Below the pieces are notes generated by a model that was not told the origin of the DNA, searched no databases, and saw only the letters and a list, made by a program, of their open reading frames with translations. The translations under genes and the position numbers were made by a program. A stretch of 64,000 bases of DNA from Octadecabacter sp. (GTDB taxonomy: Bacteria > Pseudomonadota > Alphaproteobacteria > Rhodobacterales > Rhodobacteraceae), in NCBI GenBank assembly GCA_028825445.1, contig JAPKAD010000002.1:1-64000 (forward strand), written 5' to 3'. Each line of letters begins with the position of its first letter. The first letter of the stretch is position 1. This document shows, piece by piece, positions 53,687 to 63,018 of this stretch.

Positions 53687-54519
53687 CGCTGGTAACACTC
53701 AAAGACGTACTTCAACCCGCTATGAAGGGCTGCTATGCCGTTGCAGGTCTAGTGACGCTCGGCTGGGAAGACATGCGTGCCTACGTCGCTGCAGCTGAGG
53801 CGGAGAACTGTCCAGTAATATTACAGGCCGGCCCAGGATGTCGTGAACATACCCCACTGCCAATATTGGGCAAGATGATGCGCCATCTAGCAGACCACGC
53901 ATCGGTGCCCGTCGTCGCACATTTGGACCATGGATATACATTTGATGAATGCAGCGAAGCGCTGGACTCAGGATTTACATCCCTGATGTTCGACGGGTCA
54001 CGTAAGTCGTTGCAGCAAAATATTGATGAAACAGCAGCAATTGCTGAAATGGCCCACGCAGCAGGCATTTCATGCGAAGGTGAGATTGGTTTTGTCGGCT
54101 ATTCTGGTGGTGAAAATTCGGCGGGGACCGACCCTGCAGAAGCAGCGAAATTCGCCATTGAAACTGGTGTGGATGCCATGGCGATTTCTGTCGGTAACGT
54201 GCATTTGCAAACAGACAAAGATGGTAGACTGGATGAACCACGTATCTGCACAATCGAAGCCATCACAGATATCCCACTGGTTATTCACGGCGGATCAGGT
54301 GTTCCAATCTCCCAACGCACCGCCCTCGCTCGTGGATCAAATGTGTGCAAATTTAACATCGGAACCGAATTGCGCATGGCATTCGGTGCAGCCTTGCGCA
54401 TGTCTGTGAACAGTAATGCGGATCGCTTCGACCGTGTGCAAATACTCAAAGACACGCACGACCCGCTAGTCGCCGCAACACGAACAGTGCTACGGGCATT
54501 TATGGCAAAGGGCGTCTAA
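53683..54519 (+). CDS. iolJ: Class II ketose-bisphosphate-type aldolase, probable IolJ
   Basis: A 278-residue zinc-dependent class II aldolase: HLDHGYTFDECSEALDSGFT (zinc His), SLMFDGSRKS, EGEIGFVGYSGG, and VIHGGSGVPISQRTALARG (zinc His and phosphate loop) are the family blocks in order. In this context it should cleave 2-deoxy-5-keto-D-gluconate 6-phosphate to dihydroxyacetone phosphate and malonate semialdehyde. It is translationally coupled to iolB (ATGA) and immediately precedes iolG. The downstream enzyme iolA/mmsA is not in the window. Confidence 0.87.
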   Translation: MTLVTLKDVLQPAMKGCYAVAGLVTLGWEDMRAYVAAAEAENCPVILQAGPGCREHTPLPILGKMMRHLADHASVPVVAHLDHGYTFDECSEALDSGFTSLMFDGSRKSLQQNIDETAAIAEMAHAAGISCEGEIGFVGYSGGENSAGTDPAEAAKFAIETGVDAMAISVGNVHLQTDKDGRLDEPRICTIEAITDIPLVIHGGSGVPISQRTALARGSNVCKFNIGTELRMAFGAALRMSVNSNADRFDRVQILKDTHDPLVAATRTVLRAFMAKGV

Positions 54520-54520
54520 T

Positions 54521-55513
54521 ATGATACGAATTGGAATATTGGGCTGTGGCCGGATCGGGCAAGTCCATGCAGGCACATTGAACGGCATGGACAATGCAAA
54601 AGTAGTGACTGTCTCAGACTTCATGCCCGCTGCTGCTGATAAATTGGCAAAAACATGCAATGCAGATGTGCGCACAACAGATGAAATCATTGCTTGTCAC
54701 GACATCGACGCAGTGGTCATCGGTACGCCAACAGACACCCATTTCGATATTATCAAAGCAGCCGCACAAGCTGGTAAAGCGATCTTCTGCGAAAAGCCTG
54801 TGGATATGTCAGCAAACAATATCCGCCAGCTGATTGGCGTTGTGAAATCATCAGGCGTTGCGTTCTTCACGGCATTTAACCGCCGTTTCGACCCCAATTT
54901 TGCCAATGTACAAAAGCGTATAATTGCAGGTGAAATTGGCAGTGTTGAAATTGTAACAATCCTGTCTCGTGACCCATCACCGCCACCAATCAGCTATATC
55001 AAATCGTCTGGTGGGATATTCCGCGACATGATGATCCATGATTTTGACATGGCACGTTTTATGCTTGGCGAAGACCCGATCAGCATCTTTGCTGTCGGAT
55101 CAGCCTTGGTTGACCCTGCAATCGGGGAGGCTGGCGATGTTGACACCGCTGCAGTCACACTGACCACGGCATCAGGCAAGATCTGCCAGATCAGCAATTC
55201 GCGTCGCGCAACGTATGGGTATGACCAACGCGTCGAGGTGCATGGGTCAGGCGGCATGTTAAGGGCCGCAAATATTTTGGAAAACAGTGTAGATATAGCA
55301 ACAGCAGATGGCTTTTGCGCCGCGCCTACAATGAATTTTTTCCTTGAACGCTACAAGGCCGCCTACCGCATCGAAATGCAAACCTTTGTCGCCCATCTGA
55401 GTGACAAATCAATCTCAATCCCCAGTATCGATGATGGGCTTCGTGCACAGATAATGGCAGATGGCGCTGCAAAATCACTTGAAACTGGTCTGCCCGTACA
55501 CCTCGACTTCTAG
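54521..55513 (+). CDS. iolG: myo-Inositol 2-dehydrogenase
   Basis: A 330-residue Gfo/Idh/MocA dehydrogenase with IGILGCGRIGQVHAGTLNGM, FCEKPVDMSANNIRQLIGVV and the catalytic-region FRDMMIHDFDMARFMLGEDP, which includes the His/Asp pair typical of inositol dehydrogenases. It oxidises myo-inositol to 2-keto-myo-inositol with NAD, the first step of the pathway. It starts one base after the aldolase stop and is the last inositol gene of the operon. Confidence 0.9.
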   Translation: MIRIGILGCGRIGQVHAGTLNGMDNAKVVTVSDFMPAAADKLAKTCNADVRTTDEIIACHDIDAVVIGTPTDTHFDIIKAAAQAGKAIFCEKPVDMSANNIRQLIGVVKSSGVAFFTAFNRRFDPNFANVQKRIIAGEIGSVEIVTILSRDPSPPPISYIKSSGGIFRDMMIHDFDMARFMLGEDPISIFAVGSALVDPAIGEAGDVDTAAVTLTTASGKICQISNSRRATYGYDQRVEVHGSGGMLRAANILENSVDIATADGFCAAPTMNFFLERYKAAYRIEMQTFVAHLSDKSISIPSIDDGLRAQIMADGAAKSLETGLPVHLDF

Positions 55514-55552
55514 CCTACCGATCAATCACCCAGGCGGCTAAGGATTACTCTT

Positions 55553-57187
55553 ATGAAGATCCTCTACATCATGTTTGACCAACTGCGGTTCGACTATCTT
55601 GGCTGTGCTGGGCATCCGACGTTGAAGACGCCAAACATCGACCGGATCGCCGCCATGGGCGTGCGGTTCACTAATGCTTACACACAATCGCCCGTTTGCG
55701 GTGCCGCGCGGATGTCAGCCTATACGGGCCGTTATGTCAGCAGCCACGGCGCGCAATGGAACGGTCATCCGTTGCGCGTTGGCGAACCCACACTAGGCGA
55801 TCATCTGCGCGAAATAGATGTGGGCTGCTGGCTGATCGGCAAGACCCACATGCACGCAGACGCAGAAGGCATGGCAAGGCTAGGATTGGCGCCTGACAGC
55901 ATTATTGGTGCGCGTCAGGCGGAATGCGGATTTGATGTCTGGTGTCGCGATGACGGACTTTGGGCGCAAGGACCAGACGGATTTTATGACCACAAGCGCA
56001 GCCCGTATAATGAATTTCTCAAATCCAAAGGCTACGGTGGCGACAACCCGTGGGCAGATTTTGCCAATGCCGGATCAGAGGGTGATAACGTAGCCAGTGG
56101 CTGGTTCATGCGCAATGCCCGCAAGCCAGCCAATATTGCCGAACAAGACAGCGAAACACCGTGGCTGACTAACCAAGCAATTGAATTTATGCAACAAGCC
56201 ACAGGAAACTGGTGCGCCCATATCAGCTATATCAAACCCCATTGGCCCTACATCGTGCCCGCGCCTTATAACGATATGTATGGCATCGCTGACATCAAAC
56301 CTGTGGTGCGCAGCGACAATGAACGAACGAATCCACACCCAATTTACGATGCGTTCATGCAAGGCCGCGTCGGTAAAACCTTTAGCCGACACGACGTGCG
56401 CGACACAGTCGTGCCCGCCTACATGGGACTGATAAAACAATGCGACGATCAGATCGGGCGCTTGCTGGCATATCTAGAAGACACTGGCGCTTTGGAAGAC
56501 ACGATGATCATCCTCACCTCCGATCATGGTGATTATCTGGGCGATCATTGGATGGGTGAAAAGGACCTATTTCATGCCCCGTCCGTGAAGGTCCCGTTGA
56601 TAATCTACGACCCAGGTAAAAATGCAAACAGCACTCGCGGAACCATATGCGATGCCTTGGTCGAAGCGATCGACGTCACAGCGACCATCATCGATGCATC
56701 CGGTGGTGTGGTTCCGGAACACATCGTTGAAGGGCGCACTTTGCTGCACTATATTAAAGGTCACTTGCCTAACAAGCCACGCAGCTTTGCAATCAGCGAA
56801 TACGACTATTCCAACCATCCGGTATGCACCGTATTAGGGACCGCACCACGCGATGCGCGTCTATTCATGGTCGCAACCATTGAGTGGAAACTGATCCATG
56901 CAGAAGGCGGTTTTCCGCCAATGCTTTTTGACCTTGCGAACGACCCTGACGAGCTATGTGATCTTGGCCGCGATCCGGCCTACGTCACAAAACGCATCGA
57001 ACTTTACAAACATCTTCACAGCTGGGGCCTGCGTATGTCTCAGCGCATCACGATCTCAGATGCTGAGATCGTCGATCAACGCGAACATAGTAGCGGCACG
57101 GGCGTCATCTTGGGAGTTTACAGCGAAGATGACATAACTGCGTACGAGGTCGCAAATTACGTGGGGAAGATCCCACCTCACCGTTAA
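55553..57187 (+). CDS. Sulfatase / phosphonate monoester hydrolase-family protein
   Basis: A 544-residue alkaline-phosphatase-fold hydrolase. Metal residues D9-Q10 (MFDQLRFDYLG) and the formylglycine site C49 in SPVCGAARMSAYTGRY match CxAxR, and the second metal site is LTSDHGDYLGDHWMGEKDLF. The blocks WNGHPLRVGEPTLGDHL and LIGKTHMHAD are typical of phosphonate monoester hydrolase/arylsulfatase PehA-like enzymes. No signal peptide is seen, so it is cytoplasmic. A formylglycine-generating enzyme must be encoded elsewhere. It is 40 bases after iolG on the same strand and convergent with kynureninase, with overlapping stops. Confidence 0.87.
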   Translation: MKILYIMFDQLRFDYLGCAGHPTLKTPNIDRIAAMGVRFTNAYTQSPVCGAARMSAYTGRYVSSHGAQWNGHPLRVGEPTLGDHLREIDVGCWLIGKTHMHADAEGMARLGLAPDSIIGARQAECGFDVWCRDDGLWAQGPDGFYDHKRSPYNEFLKSKGYGGDNPWADFANAGSEGDNVASGWFMRNARKPANIAEQDSETPWLTNQAIEFMQQATGNWCAHISYIKPHWPYIVPAPYNDMYGIADIKPVVRSDNERTNPHPIYDAFMQGRVGKTFSRHDVRDTVVPAYMGLIKQCDDQIGRLLAYLEDTGALEDTMIILTSDHGDYLGDHWMGEKDLFHAPSVKVPLIIYDPGKNANSTRGTICDALVEAIDVTATIIDASGGVVPEHIVEGRTLLHYIKGHLPNKPRSFAISEYDYSNHPVCTVLGTAPRDARLFMVATIEWKLIHAEGGFPPMLFDLANDPDELCDLGRDPAYVTKRIELYKHLHSWGLRMSQRITISDAEIVDQREHSSGTGVILGVYSEDDITAYEVANYVGKIPPHR

Positions 57188-58380
57188 GTGACGCGGCCTT
57201 TAGCATGGTATTTTGGATCGTCCCAAAGTCGATTATCCAGCACATCCGCCAGAATATCCACCGCACCAATCACATCGCTTTCATCAATATAAAGCGGTGT
57301 AAACCCGAACCTAATTAAGTTTGGCGCGCGGAAATCACCAATGATGTCACGGGCAATCAACGCTTGCATAACAGCATAACCGTTGTCAGACGCAAAAGAC
57401 ACTTGACTGCCACGCTCTGCCCCGTTGCGTGGCGAAAATAATGTGAGCGATGGACAGCGCTTTTCAACCTGTGCTATGAATAAATCAGTTAATCGGATTG
57501 ACGCTGCTCGGATGTCAGCCATGTTCACACCGTTCCAGACAGCTAGCGCAGATTCTAGCGCCGTCAGCTGCAAGACAGGCGGCGTTCCAACTCGCATCCG
57601 TTCAATCCCCATGGCAGGTCGATAGCCTTGTTCAAACGCAAACGGCGCGTCATGGCCAAGCCAGCCTGACAACGCTGGTTTAATGGCTTCAACCACATCA
57701 GGGCGCACGTAAATAAATGCCGGAGCACCCGGCCCGCCATTTAGGTATTTGTAGGTGCAACCTACTGCAAATTCACACTTAATGTCTGCCAGATCAACAG
57801 GAACTGCTCCAGCAGAATGGGCCAAGTCCCATATCATAACTGCGCCTGCTTCATGAGCTTTGGTGGTCATCTTCATCATATCATGCATCCGACCTGATCG
57901 GTAATCCACCTGCGTGATCATCACCACAGCGACGTCATCTGTTATGGCGTCCATCACGTCCAGCGGATCAACAATACGCAATTCATGACCTTGATCAAGC
58001 TGCGCAATCAGCCCCTGCGCCATGTACAAATCTGATGGAAAATTACCACTATCAGATAGAATCACTTTACGGTCTGGGCGCATCTGCAAGGCTGCAGACA
58101 ACGCCTGGTAGACCTTGACTGACAGGGTGTCGCCCATCGTGACTGAATTTTTGGCCGCACCAACAAGATTACCCACCAAATTACCCACGCGCATCGGCTG
58201 GCCCATCCAATCATCGACGTTCCACCCTTTGATCAGATGCGCCCCCCACTGGTCTATGACCATAGATGAAAGAGCCACGTGCACTGATTTTGGTAGTGGC
58301 CCCAGTGAATTACCATCGAGGTAGATCATACCCTTGGGCAAATCGAAAAGCTCTTTACGGGGCAATGTCACGTTGGTCAT
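57184..58380 (-). CDS. kynU: Kynureninase
   Basis: A 398-residue PLP-dependent fold-type I enzyme. IYLDGNSLGPLPKSVHVAL at the start, VDYRSGRMHDMMKMT, MIWDLAHSAGAVPVDL (PLP Asp) and GCTYKYLNGGPGAPAFIYV (PLP Lys) are diagnostic for kynureninase, which cleaves kynurenine to anthranilate and alanine. The other kynurenine-pathway genes (kynA, kynB) are not adjacent. Its stop overlaps that of the sulfatase gene by four bases. Confidence 0.93.
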   Translation of the reverse strand: MTNVTLPRKELFDLPKGMIYLDGNSLGPLPKSVHVALSSMVIDQWGAHLIKGWNVDDWMGQPMRVGNLVGNLVGAAKNSVTMGDTLSVKVYQALSAALQMRPDRKVILSDSGNFPSDLYMAQGLIAQLDQGHELRIVDPLDVMDAITDDVAVVMITQVDYRSGRMHDMMKMTTKAHEAGAVMIWDLAHSAGAVPVDLADIKCEFAVGCTYKYLNGGPGAPAFIYVRPDVVEAIKPALSGWLGHDAPFAFEQGYRPAMGIERMRVGTPPVLQLTALESALAVWNGVNMADIRAASIRLTDLFIAQVEKRCPSLTLFSPRNGAERGSQVSFASDNGYAVMQALIARDIIGDFRAPNLIRFGFTPLYIDESDVIGAVDILADVLDNRLWDDPKYHAKGRVT

Positions 58381-58626
58381 TTATTGGGTATCCTTTGATA
58401 TGTTGGGAAGTCTCAACCTCAATTTCGCATACGCGAGTAGTGCAGATCGTAGAAGGCTGAGCGCAATGATTTTTTTCACAACATTGGTAACGCTGAAGTC
58501 AAGTTCGAGGAAATTTTCCACTCATACAAGTTTCGAAACCACAAAAATATAGGCAAAGTTAATCCGTGTACGGTGGCCATAACCATCCTAGACAGTAATG
58601 CCTACCACCATACTGTCAAACATAAC

Positions 58627-59121
58627 CTACGAATTATCATTTGTAGGCGCACTGTCATAATCTACGTGCATCGTAACAAAACACTTCACTGATGTTGTAC
58701 TATATAACAACGCGTCACGTTCGCTGAAATCCAGTTTCACAACGATTACAAAACGATCAAGAACCGTCTTAAACGGATCAAATTCTGTCAGAATGTCCAA
58801 TTTATAATACAGAAGCCTTTTTTTCAGGCACATTGTGTCAACAACGGCTCCACCCAAAAACCTTATTAAACAAGTGTTTCTAGTGTCGTGCACGACGTCA
58901 TAAATGGCGAACAACGACGCCTTGGGCACGTGAGTGTCATAGGAAAATTCACTAGAAAAGCTAACGCCCGTGACAGTCGCAGGCGCAAATCCAATTAAAT
59001 ATTCATACAGCGATAGCCACGGGAACAACCTGGCAGACCAATACCAAACCTGATTAAGGGTATAGGGTGCTGAATAATGCTCATTTAGGTTAAATTGGGC
59101 GCAAAAAATGCATGTGCACAC
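58627..59121 (-). CDS. Hypothetical protein, 164 residues
   Basis: No family was recognised. The protein has aromatic-rich stretches (QVWYWSARLFPWLSLYEYLI), a central beta-type segment (LIRFLGGAVVDTMCLKKRLL) and a C-terminal region ALLYSTTSVKCFVTMHVDYD. Overall the shape could fit a small hot-dog or lipocalin-like acyl-binding fold, but this is not supported by a motif. There is no signal peptide. It lies alone between kynU and the uronate dehydrogenase-like gene; no good ribosome-binding site is seen, so even its coding status is uncertain. Confidence 0.4.
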   Translation of the reverse strand: MCTCIFCAQFNLNEHYSAPYTLNQVWYWSARLFPWLSLYEYLIGFAPATVTGVSFSSEFSYDTHVPKASLFAIYDVVHDTRNTCLIRFLGGAVVDTMCLKKRLLYYKLDILTEFDPFKTVLDRFVIVVKLDFSERDALLYSTTSVKCFVTMHVDYDSAPTNDNS

Positions 59122-59286
59122 GCAAAGATCAGTTCGGCAGACACCCTAACCACGCATAAATCCGCTGATTTTCCCCAGTGGCAAAGCGACATAATCTGCG
59201 AGGCGTTCAATATCCTGGCCTAACCAACCCTTGACGTTTACTCGCCAAGAGACGAACTTATATTTCGAAAATTGAAGGTCCAAGTT

Positions 59287-60183
59287 ATGGCTAAACTGCA
59301 CAAAAAAATTGTCCTCACAGGGGCCTGTGGAACCCTAGGAATGGAGATTCGGACGACTCTTGCCGCTCTCACTGAGCAATTGGTATCAGTCGACATCGTG
59401 AACGCACCAAAGACACTAATTGAAAATGAGACATTTGTGCAGGCTGATTGTGCAAAATTTGAGGAAGTTCTACCACTGATGGAAGGTGCTAATATGGCAG
59501 TGCACTTTGCATCCATCCCTGATGAACGTCCATTCGAAGACCTGCTCGGTCCAAATTTCTTATCTTCCTACAACGTCTGGGAAGCAAGCCATCGTCACGG
59601 TGTTCAGCGGGTCATTTACGCTTCGTCCGTGCATGCAGTTGGCATGCACGAGAACGCTGCTGGCATCGATACAGATGCAGATCATGCGCCAGATACATTT
59701 TATGGGTTGGCCAAATGTTTCGCCGAAGACCTCGGCAAATTGTATTGGGCCAAACGTAGAATAGAATCTGTGCATCTACGTATTTTTTCTTGTACTAAAG
59801 TGCCCCAAAACGCCCGCGCATTGCGCACATGGCTGAGCTACGACGACCTCCGCCATTTGGTCGACCGCGCTGTGACGTCAACTACAACAGGCTTCACAGT
59901 TGTGTTTGGTATTTCGAATAATGACCGCTCGCCAGTGAACAACGCTAAAGCAACTTTTTTAGGCTTCAGACCGAAAGACAACGCCGAAAATTGGGCCCAA
60001 AGCCTTATGGCAGCTGCACCACCTGCCAACCCGTTAGATCGCGCACAATTGTATCTTGGCGGACCATTCGCAACCGTGCCGTTGGGTGAAAGCGGCGTGG
60101 CAGGCATTAAAGCAATGACAAATCCCGCAAAAGCGGCATCCAATATAAGTACAGGCGTTAATCCAAACGTAAAAGGACTGTAG
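59287..60183 (+). CDS. Uronate dehydrogenase-like NAD-dependent epimerase/dehydratase-family protein
   Basis: A 298-residue extended-SDR protein: VLTGACGTLGMEIRTTL (nucleotide loop), SVDIVNAP, AVHFASIPDERPFEDLLGPN, SSVHAVGMH (Ser) and FYGLAKCFAEDLGKLYW (YxxxK). The order and spacing resemble uronate dehydrogenase, which oxidises glucuronate or galacturonate to aldarolactone. The chain is about 30 residues longer at the C-terminus than typical Udh. A GGTC-rich leader precedes ATG 59287. It converges with the epimerase gene. Confidence 0.8.
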   Translation: MAKLHKKIVLTGACGTLGMEIRTTLAALTEQLVSVDIVNAPKTLIENETFVQADCAKFEEVLPLMEGANMAVHFASIPDERPFEDLLGPNFLSSYNVWEASHRHGVQRVIYASSVHAVGMHENAAGIDTDADHAPDTFYGLAKCFAEDLGKLYWAKRRIESVHLRIFSCTKVPQNARALRTWLSYDDLRHLVDRAVTSTTTGFTVVFGISNNDRSPVNNAKATFLGFRPKDNAENWAQSLMAAAPPANPLDRAQLYLGGPFATVPLGESGVAGIKAMTNPAKAASNISTGVNPNVKGL

Positions 60184-60248
60184 TCGATTCTGACCAGAAA
60201 AAGTAAAAATCTTTGGGATTTCTGCGCCCCGCAAATACTTTATCTGCC

Positions 60249-60938
60249 CTAACTGGCGCTCTGTGCCGCTCTACGGATTGCTCGGATGTTATCACCATAA
60301 ATGTTTGGCTGTTCGACAGACCCACCACGAAATACTGCTGAACCTGCAACCAAAACGTTGGCTCCGGCCTTAGCAACAAGAGGAGCTGTCGTTAGATCAA
60401 TGCCACCGTCGACCTGAATATGAATGGGTCGCTCACCAATCATTACGCGGCAACGGGCCACTTTATCGATCATCGCATGAGTAAATTTTTGCCCGCCAAA
60501 ACCAGGATTGATGGTCATGATCAAAATCATGTCGATGTCATCCAGAATATCTGACAGAGTATCCAGCGGTGTTGTCATATTAAGTGCGACACCAGTCATT
60601 TTACCCTCAGCACGAACTGATTGAAGCGAACGGTGCAAATGCGATCCTGCTTCAGCATGAACTGTAATCATATCGCTGCCAGCTTTCGCGAACGCAGAAA
60701 TGTAGGGATCAGCTGGGGAGATCATCAAATGTACGTCCATGAATGTGGTTACATGAGGGCGAATGGCCGCCACGACGTTTGGCCCAATCGTCAGGTTTGG
60801 CACGAAATGCCCATCCATCGGGTCAACATGAATCCAATCCGCGCCTTGCGCCTCAATGGCCTGAATTTCAGCGCCTAGATTGGCGAAATCTGCCGAAAGA
60901 ATGGACGGCGCAATTTTTATTGAACGGTCAAATGGCAT
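60249..60938 (-). CDS. Ribulose-phosphate 3-epimerase family protein
   Basis: A 229-residue TIM barrel with APSILSADFANLGAEIQAIE, IHVDPMDGHFVPNLTIGPNV, MDVHLMISPADPYI, MTINPGFGGQKFTHAMIDKV and IQVDGGIDLTTAPLVAKAGA. These carry the metal-binding His/Asp residues and phosphate-binding loops of Rpe. VDPMDG replaces the usual VDVMDG. An additional housekeeping rpe probably exists elsewhere, so this may be a paralogue for another ketose phosphate such as allulose 6-phosphate. The ATG at 60938 is chosen by similarity. Confidence 0.87.
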   Translation of the reverse strand: MPFDRSIKIAPSILSADFANLGAEIQAIEAQGADWIHVDPMDGHFVPNLTIGPNVVAAIRPHVTTFMDVHLMISPADPYISAFAKAGSDMITVHAEAGSHLHRSLQSVRAEGKMTGVALNMTTPLDTLSDILDDIDMILIMTINPGFGGQKFTHAMIDKVARCRVMIGERPIHIQVDGGIDLTTAPLVAKAGANVLVAGSAVFRGGSVEQPNIYGDNIRAIRRAAQSAS

Positions 60939-61076
60939 GTCTACACCTCGTTGCTTTGAACATTTACTATCGCGCAGTGCGGGCTTTGTCACTGGTCAGA
61001 TTTACCCTCAGTGACCCATATTTTGCCAAATGCAATCTACCGTGCAACTCACGAAATAAAATGGTAAATTGACATT

Positions 61077-61949
61077 ATGGAATATATCGCTCTTTCCACC
61101 AATGCATCGTTTGGCCCCAAAGATGCCTTTGCGCTTAGACGCGCTGAACTTGACATCCGCAGCCCACCACTATTGCACAGCCAGGATTTTTACGAATTAG
61201 TTTGGGTACAGAATGGCACTGTGCGCTTGTACATAAATGGTAACAGGCGCAACCTCACTGAGTGCGATCTAATGTTTATTTCGCCAAATCAATTACACGG
61301 CCTGCAAGGCCGTCAGCCCAAAAAGGTATCAGAACACACTGAACCCGCAATGGTGGTCTCACTGGCCATTTGACCAAATGTAATCACGTCGATTGGAAGT
61401 CGCCACGAAGAATTGCTTGGCATCGCATTTTTGGGTAACGAAGACAGCCCACTGATCGCTCACCACGATATACGCCAACTTGCGGTGTTAAACCATGCAG
61501 CTTTGCAATTAGAATACAGCCCACTTCGACAGCTGTATCTTGAGGCGTTTTTGATACCCCTTTTGGTGGCATTAGATCGCCCACCAGAAGGAGTGTCGCA
61601 AGATGCGCCTGCTTGGTTGATCGCAGCCTGTGCCTCCGCCCAAAACGTTAAAGTCTTTCGCAAAGGTGCCGCTGGTTTTGTGGCCGCCACGGGGCGCGCG
61701 CACCCGCATGTGTCACGCTGCATGCGACGGTTTCTTGGTGTGACGCCATCAGGTTATATCAATACGCAACGGATGGGTTACGCCGCATGCCGTCTAATTG
61801 GCACATCAGACCCACTCGCTGAAATCGCGGCGGATTGCGGGCTTTTAAACTTGTCACACTTTCATAAACTGTTTCTTGCAGCACATGGAGAAGCACCCTT
61901 GCGCTATCGCCTTGCACGCCAACAAAATTTAATCCAACCGAGATCTTAG
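61077..61949 (+). pseudogene. AraC-family regulator interrupted by an in-frame TGA
   Basis: The frame encodes a cupin-like sensor (about 1-90: FYELVWVQNGTVRLYINGN, LMFISPNQLHGLQG) and a C-terminal AraC helix-turn-helix (about 190-285: HPHVSRCMRRFLGVTPSGYI, LAEIAADCGLLNLSHFHKLF). A TGA at 61371-61373 splits it at codon 99 without changing frame: VVSLAI, stop, then PNVITSIGSRHEELLGIAFL. Everything else is intact at normal length (290 codons). Either the gene is recently inactivated, or the stop is read through or is a sequence error; re-initiation at the TTG at 61413 would give only a sensor-less fragment. Confidence 0.85.
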
Positions 61950-62027
61950 CGCATCATTACACTTCGTCCCCGCTTGCCAATGCCCCAGTCGCGTGGCAAT
62001 GTTTTTATTCCTAACCCGGTGCGAACG

Positions 62028-63014
62028 ATGCAAACTGTCGACCCAACAATCACCCGTCCTCCAATAATTCAAGCACCGCGTAACAACGGAATTCCTCTGG
62101 ATTTATCTTGGGTTAAGTCAGTTCAGGCGAACAAGTCCGCAATTGAACGTCGTGCTGCAACCCTGCCCGGGCGACGGTCCGTTAAAAAAGACTATCAGGC
62201 AGCGTGGTTGTGTAAGGCCATAAGCTTGATGGATCTCACGACGTTGTCGGGCGATGACACCGAAGGTCGGGTGCGCAGGCTATGCGCCAAAGCTCGACAA
62301 CCCGTTCGCCCAGATCTGCTTGCGACCCTCGGAATGGAAGGTCTGACAGCTGGCGCCATCTGCGTTTACCATGACATGGTCGAAACAGCAGTGGACGCAT
62401 TGCGTGGCACTAATATCCCCGTTGCAGCTGTGTCCACGGGATTTCCAGCTGGCCTATCGCCCTTTAAACTCCGCATTGCTGAAATCGGAGAAAGTGTAAA
62501 TGCTGGCGCAGATGAGATCGACATCGTTATTACCCGCCGCCACGTTTTACAGGGCAACTGGCAAGCGCTTTATGATGAGATGTCTGAAATGCGTGCCACT
62601 TGTGGGCAGGCCCATGTCAAGGCGATCCTAGCAACAGGTGAACTCGGTTCGCTGCGCAATGTCGCCCGCGCATCCGTAGTCTGCATGATGGCTGGTGCAG
62701 ATTTCATCAAAACATCAACAGGCAAGGAAAACGTCAACGCAACACTACCCGTTACCCTGGTCATGATCCGGGCAATACGCGAATATCATGAACGAACAGG
62801 AATTCTCATCGGCTATAAACCTGCGGGCGGCATCAGCAAGGCCAAGGACGCATTGGTATATCTGTCAATGATCAAGGATGAACTTGGCACCCGATGGCTG
62901 CAACCGGATTTGTTTCGATTTGGTGCGTCGTCCTTGCTGGGCGACATTGAACGACAACTCGAACATCACGTCACCAACGGCTATTCCGCAGGCTGGCGTC
63001 ATGCGATTGGATAA
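62028..63014 (+). CDS. deoC: Deoxyribose-phosphate aldolase
   Basis: A 328-residue DeoC of the longer alphaproteobacterial type. Family blocks are SLMDLTTLSGDDTEGRVRRL, AAVSTGFPAGLSPFKLRIAE, the Schiff-base Lys in GADFIKTSTGKENVNA and the second Lys in GYKPAGGISKAKDA. It splits 2-deoxyribose 5-phosphate into glyceraldehyde 3-phosphate and acetaldehyde. The start is set by similarity at ATG 62028; earlier in-frame starts (61974 TTG, 61980 ATG) are possible. The following aldehyde dehydrogenase starts four bases after the stop and probably oxidises the acetaldehyde. Confidence 0.9.
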   Translation: MQTVDPTITRPPIIQAPRNNGIPLDLSWVKSVQANKSAIERRAATLPGRRSVKKDYQAAWLCKAISLMDLTTLSGDDTEGRVRRLCAKARQPVRPDLLATLGMEGLTAGAICVYHDMVETAVDALRGTNIPVAAVSTGFPAGLSPFKLRIAEIGESVNAGADEIDIVITRRHVLQGNWQALYDEMSEMRATCGQAHVKAILATGELGSLRNVARASVVCMMAGADFIKTSTGKENVNATLPVTLVMIRAIREYHERTGILIGYKPAGGISKAKDALVYLSMIKDELGTRWLQPDLFRFGASSLLGDIERQLEHHVTNGYSAGWRHAIG

Positions 63015-63018
63015 CGAC

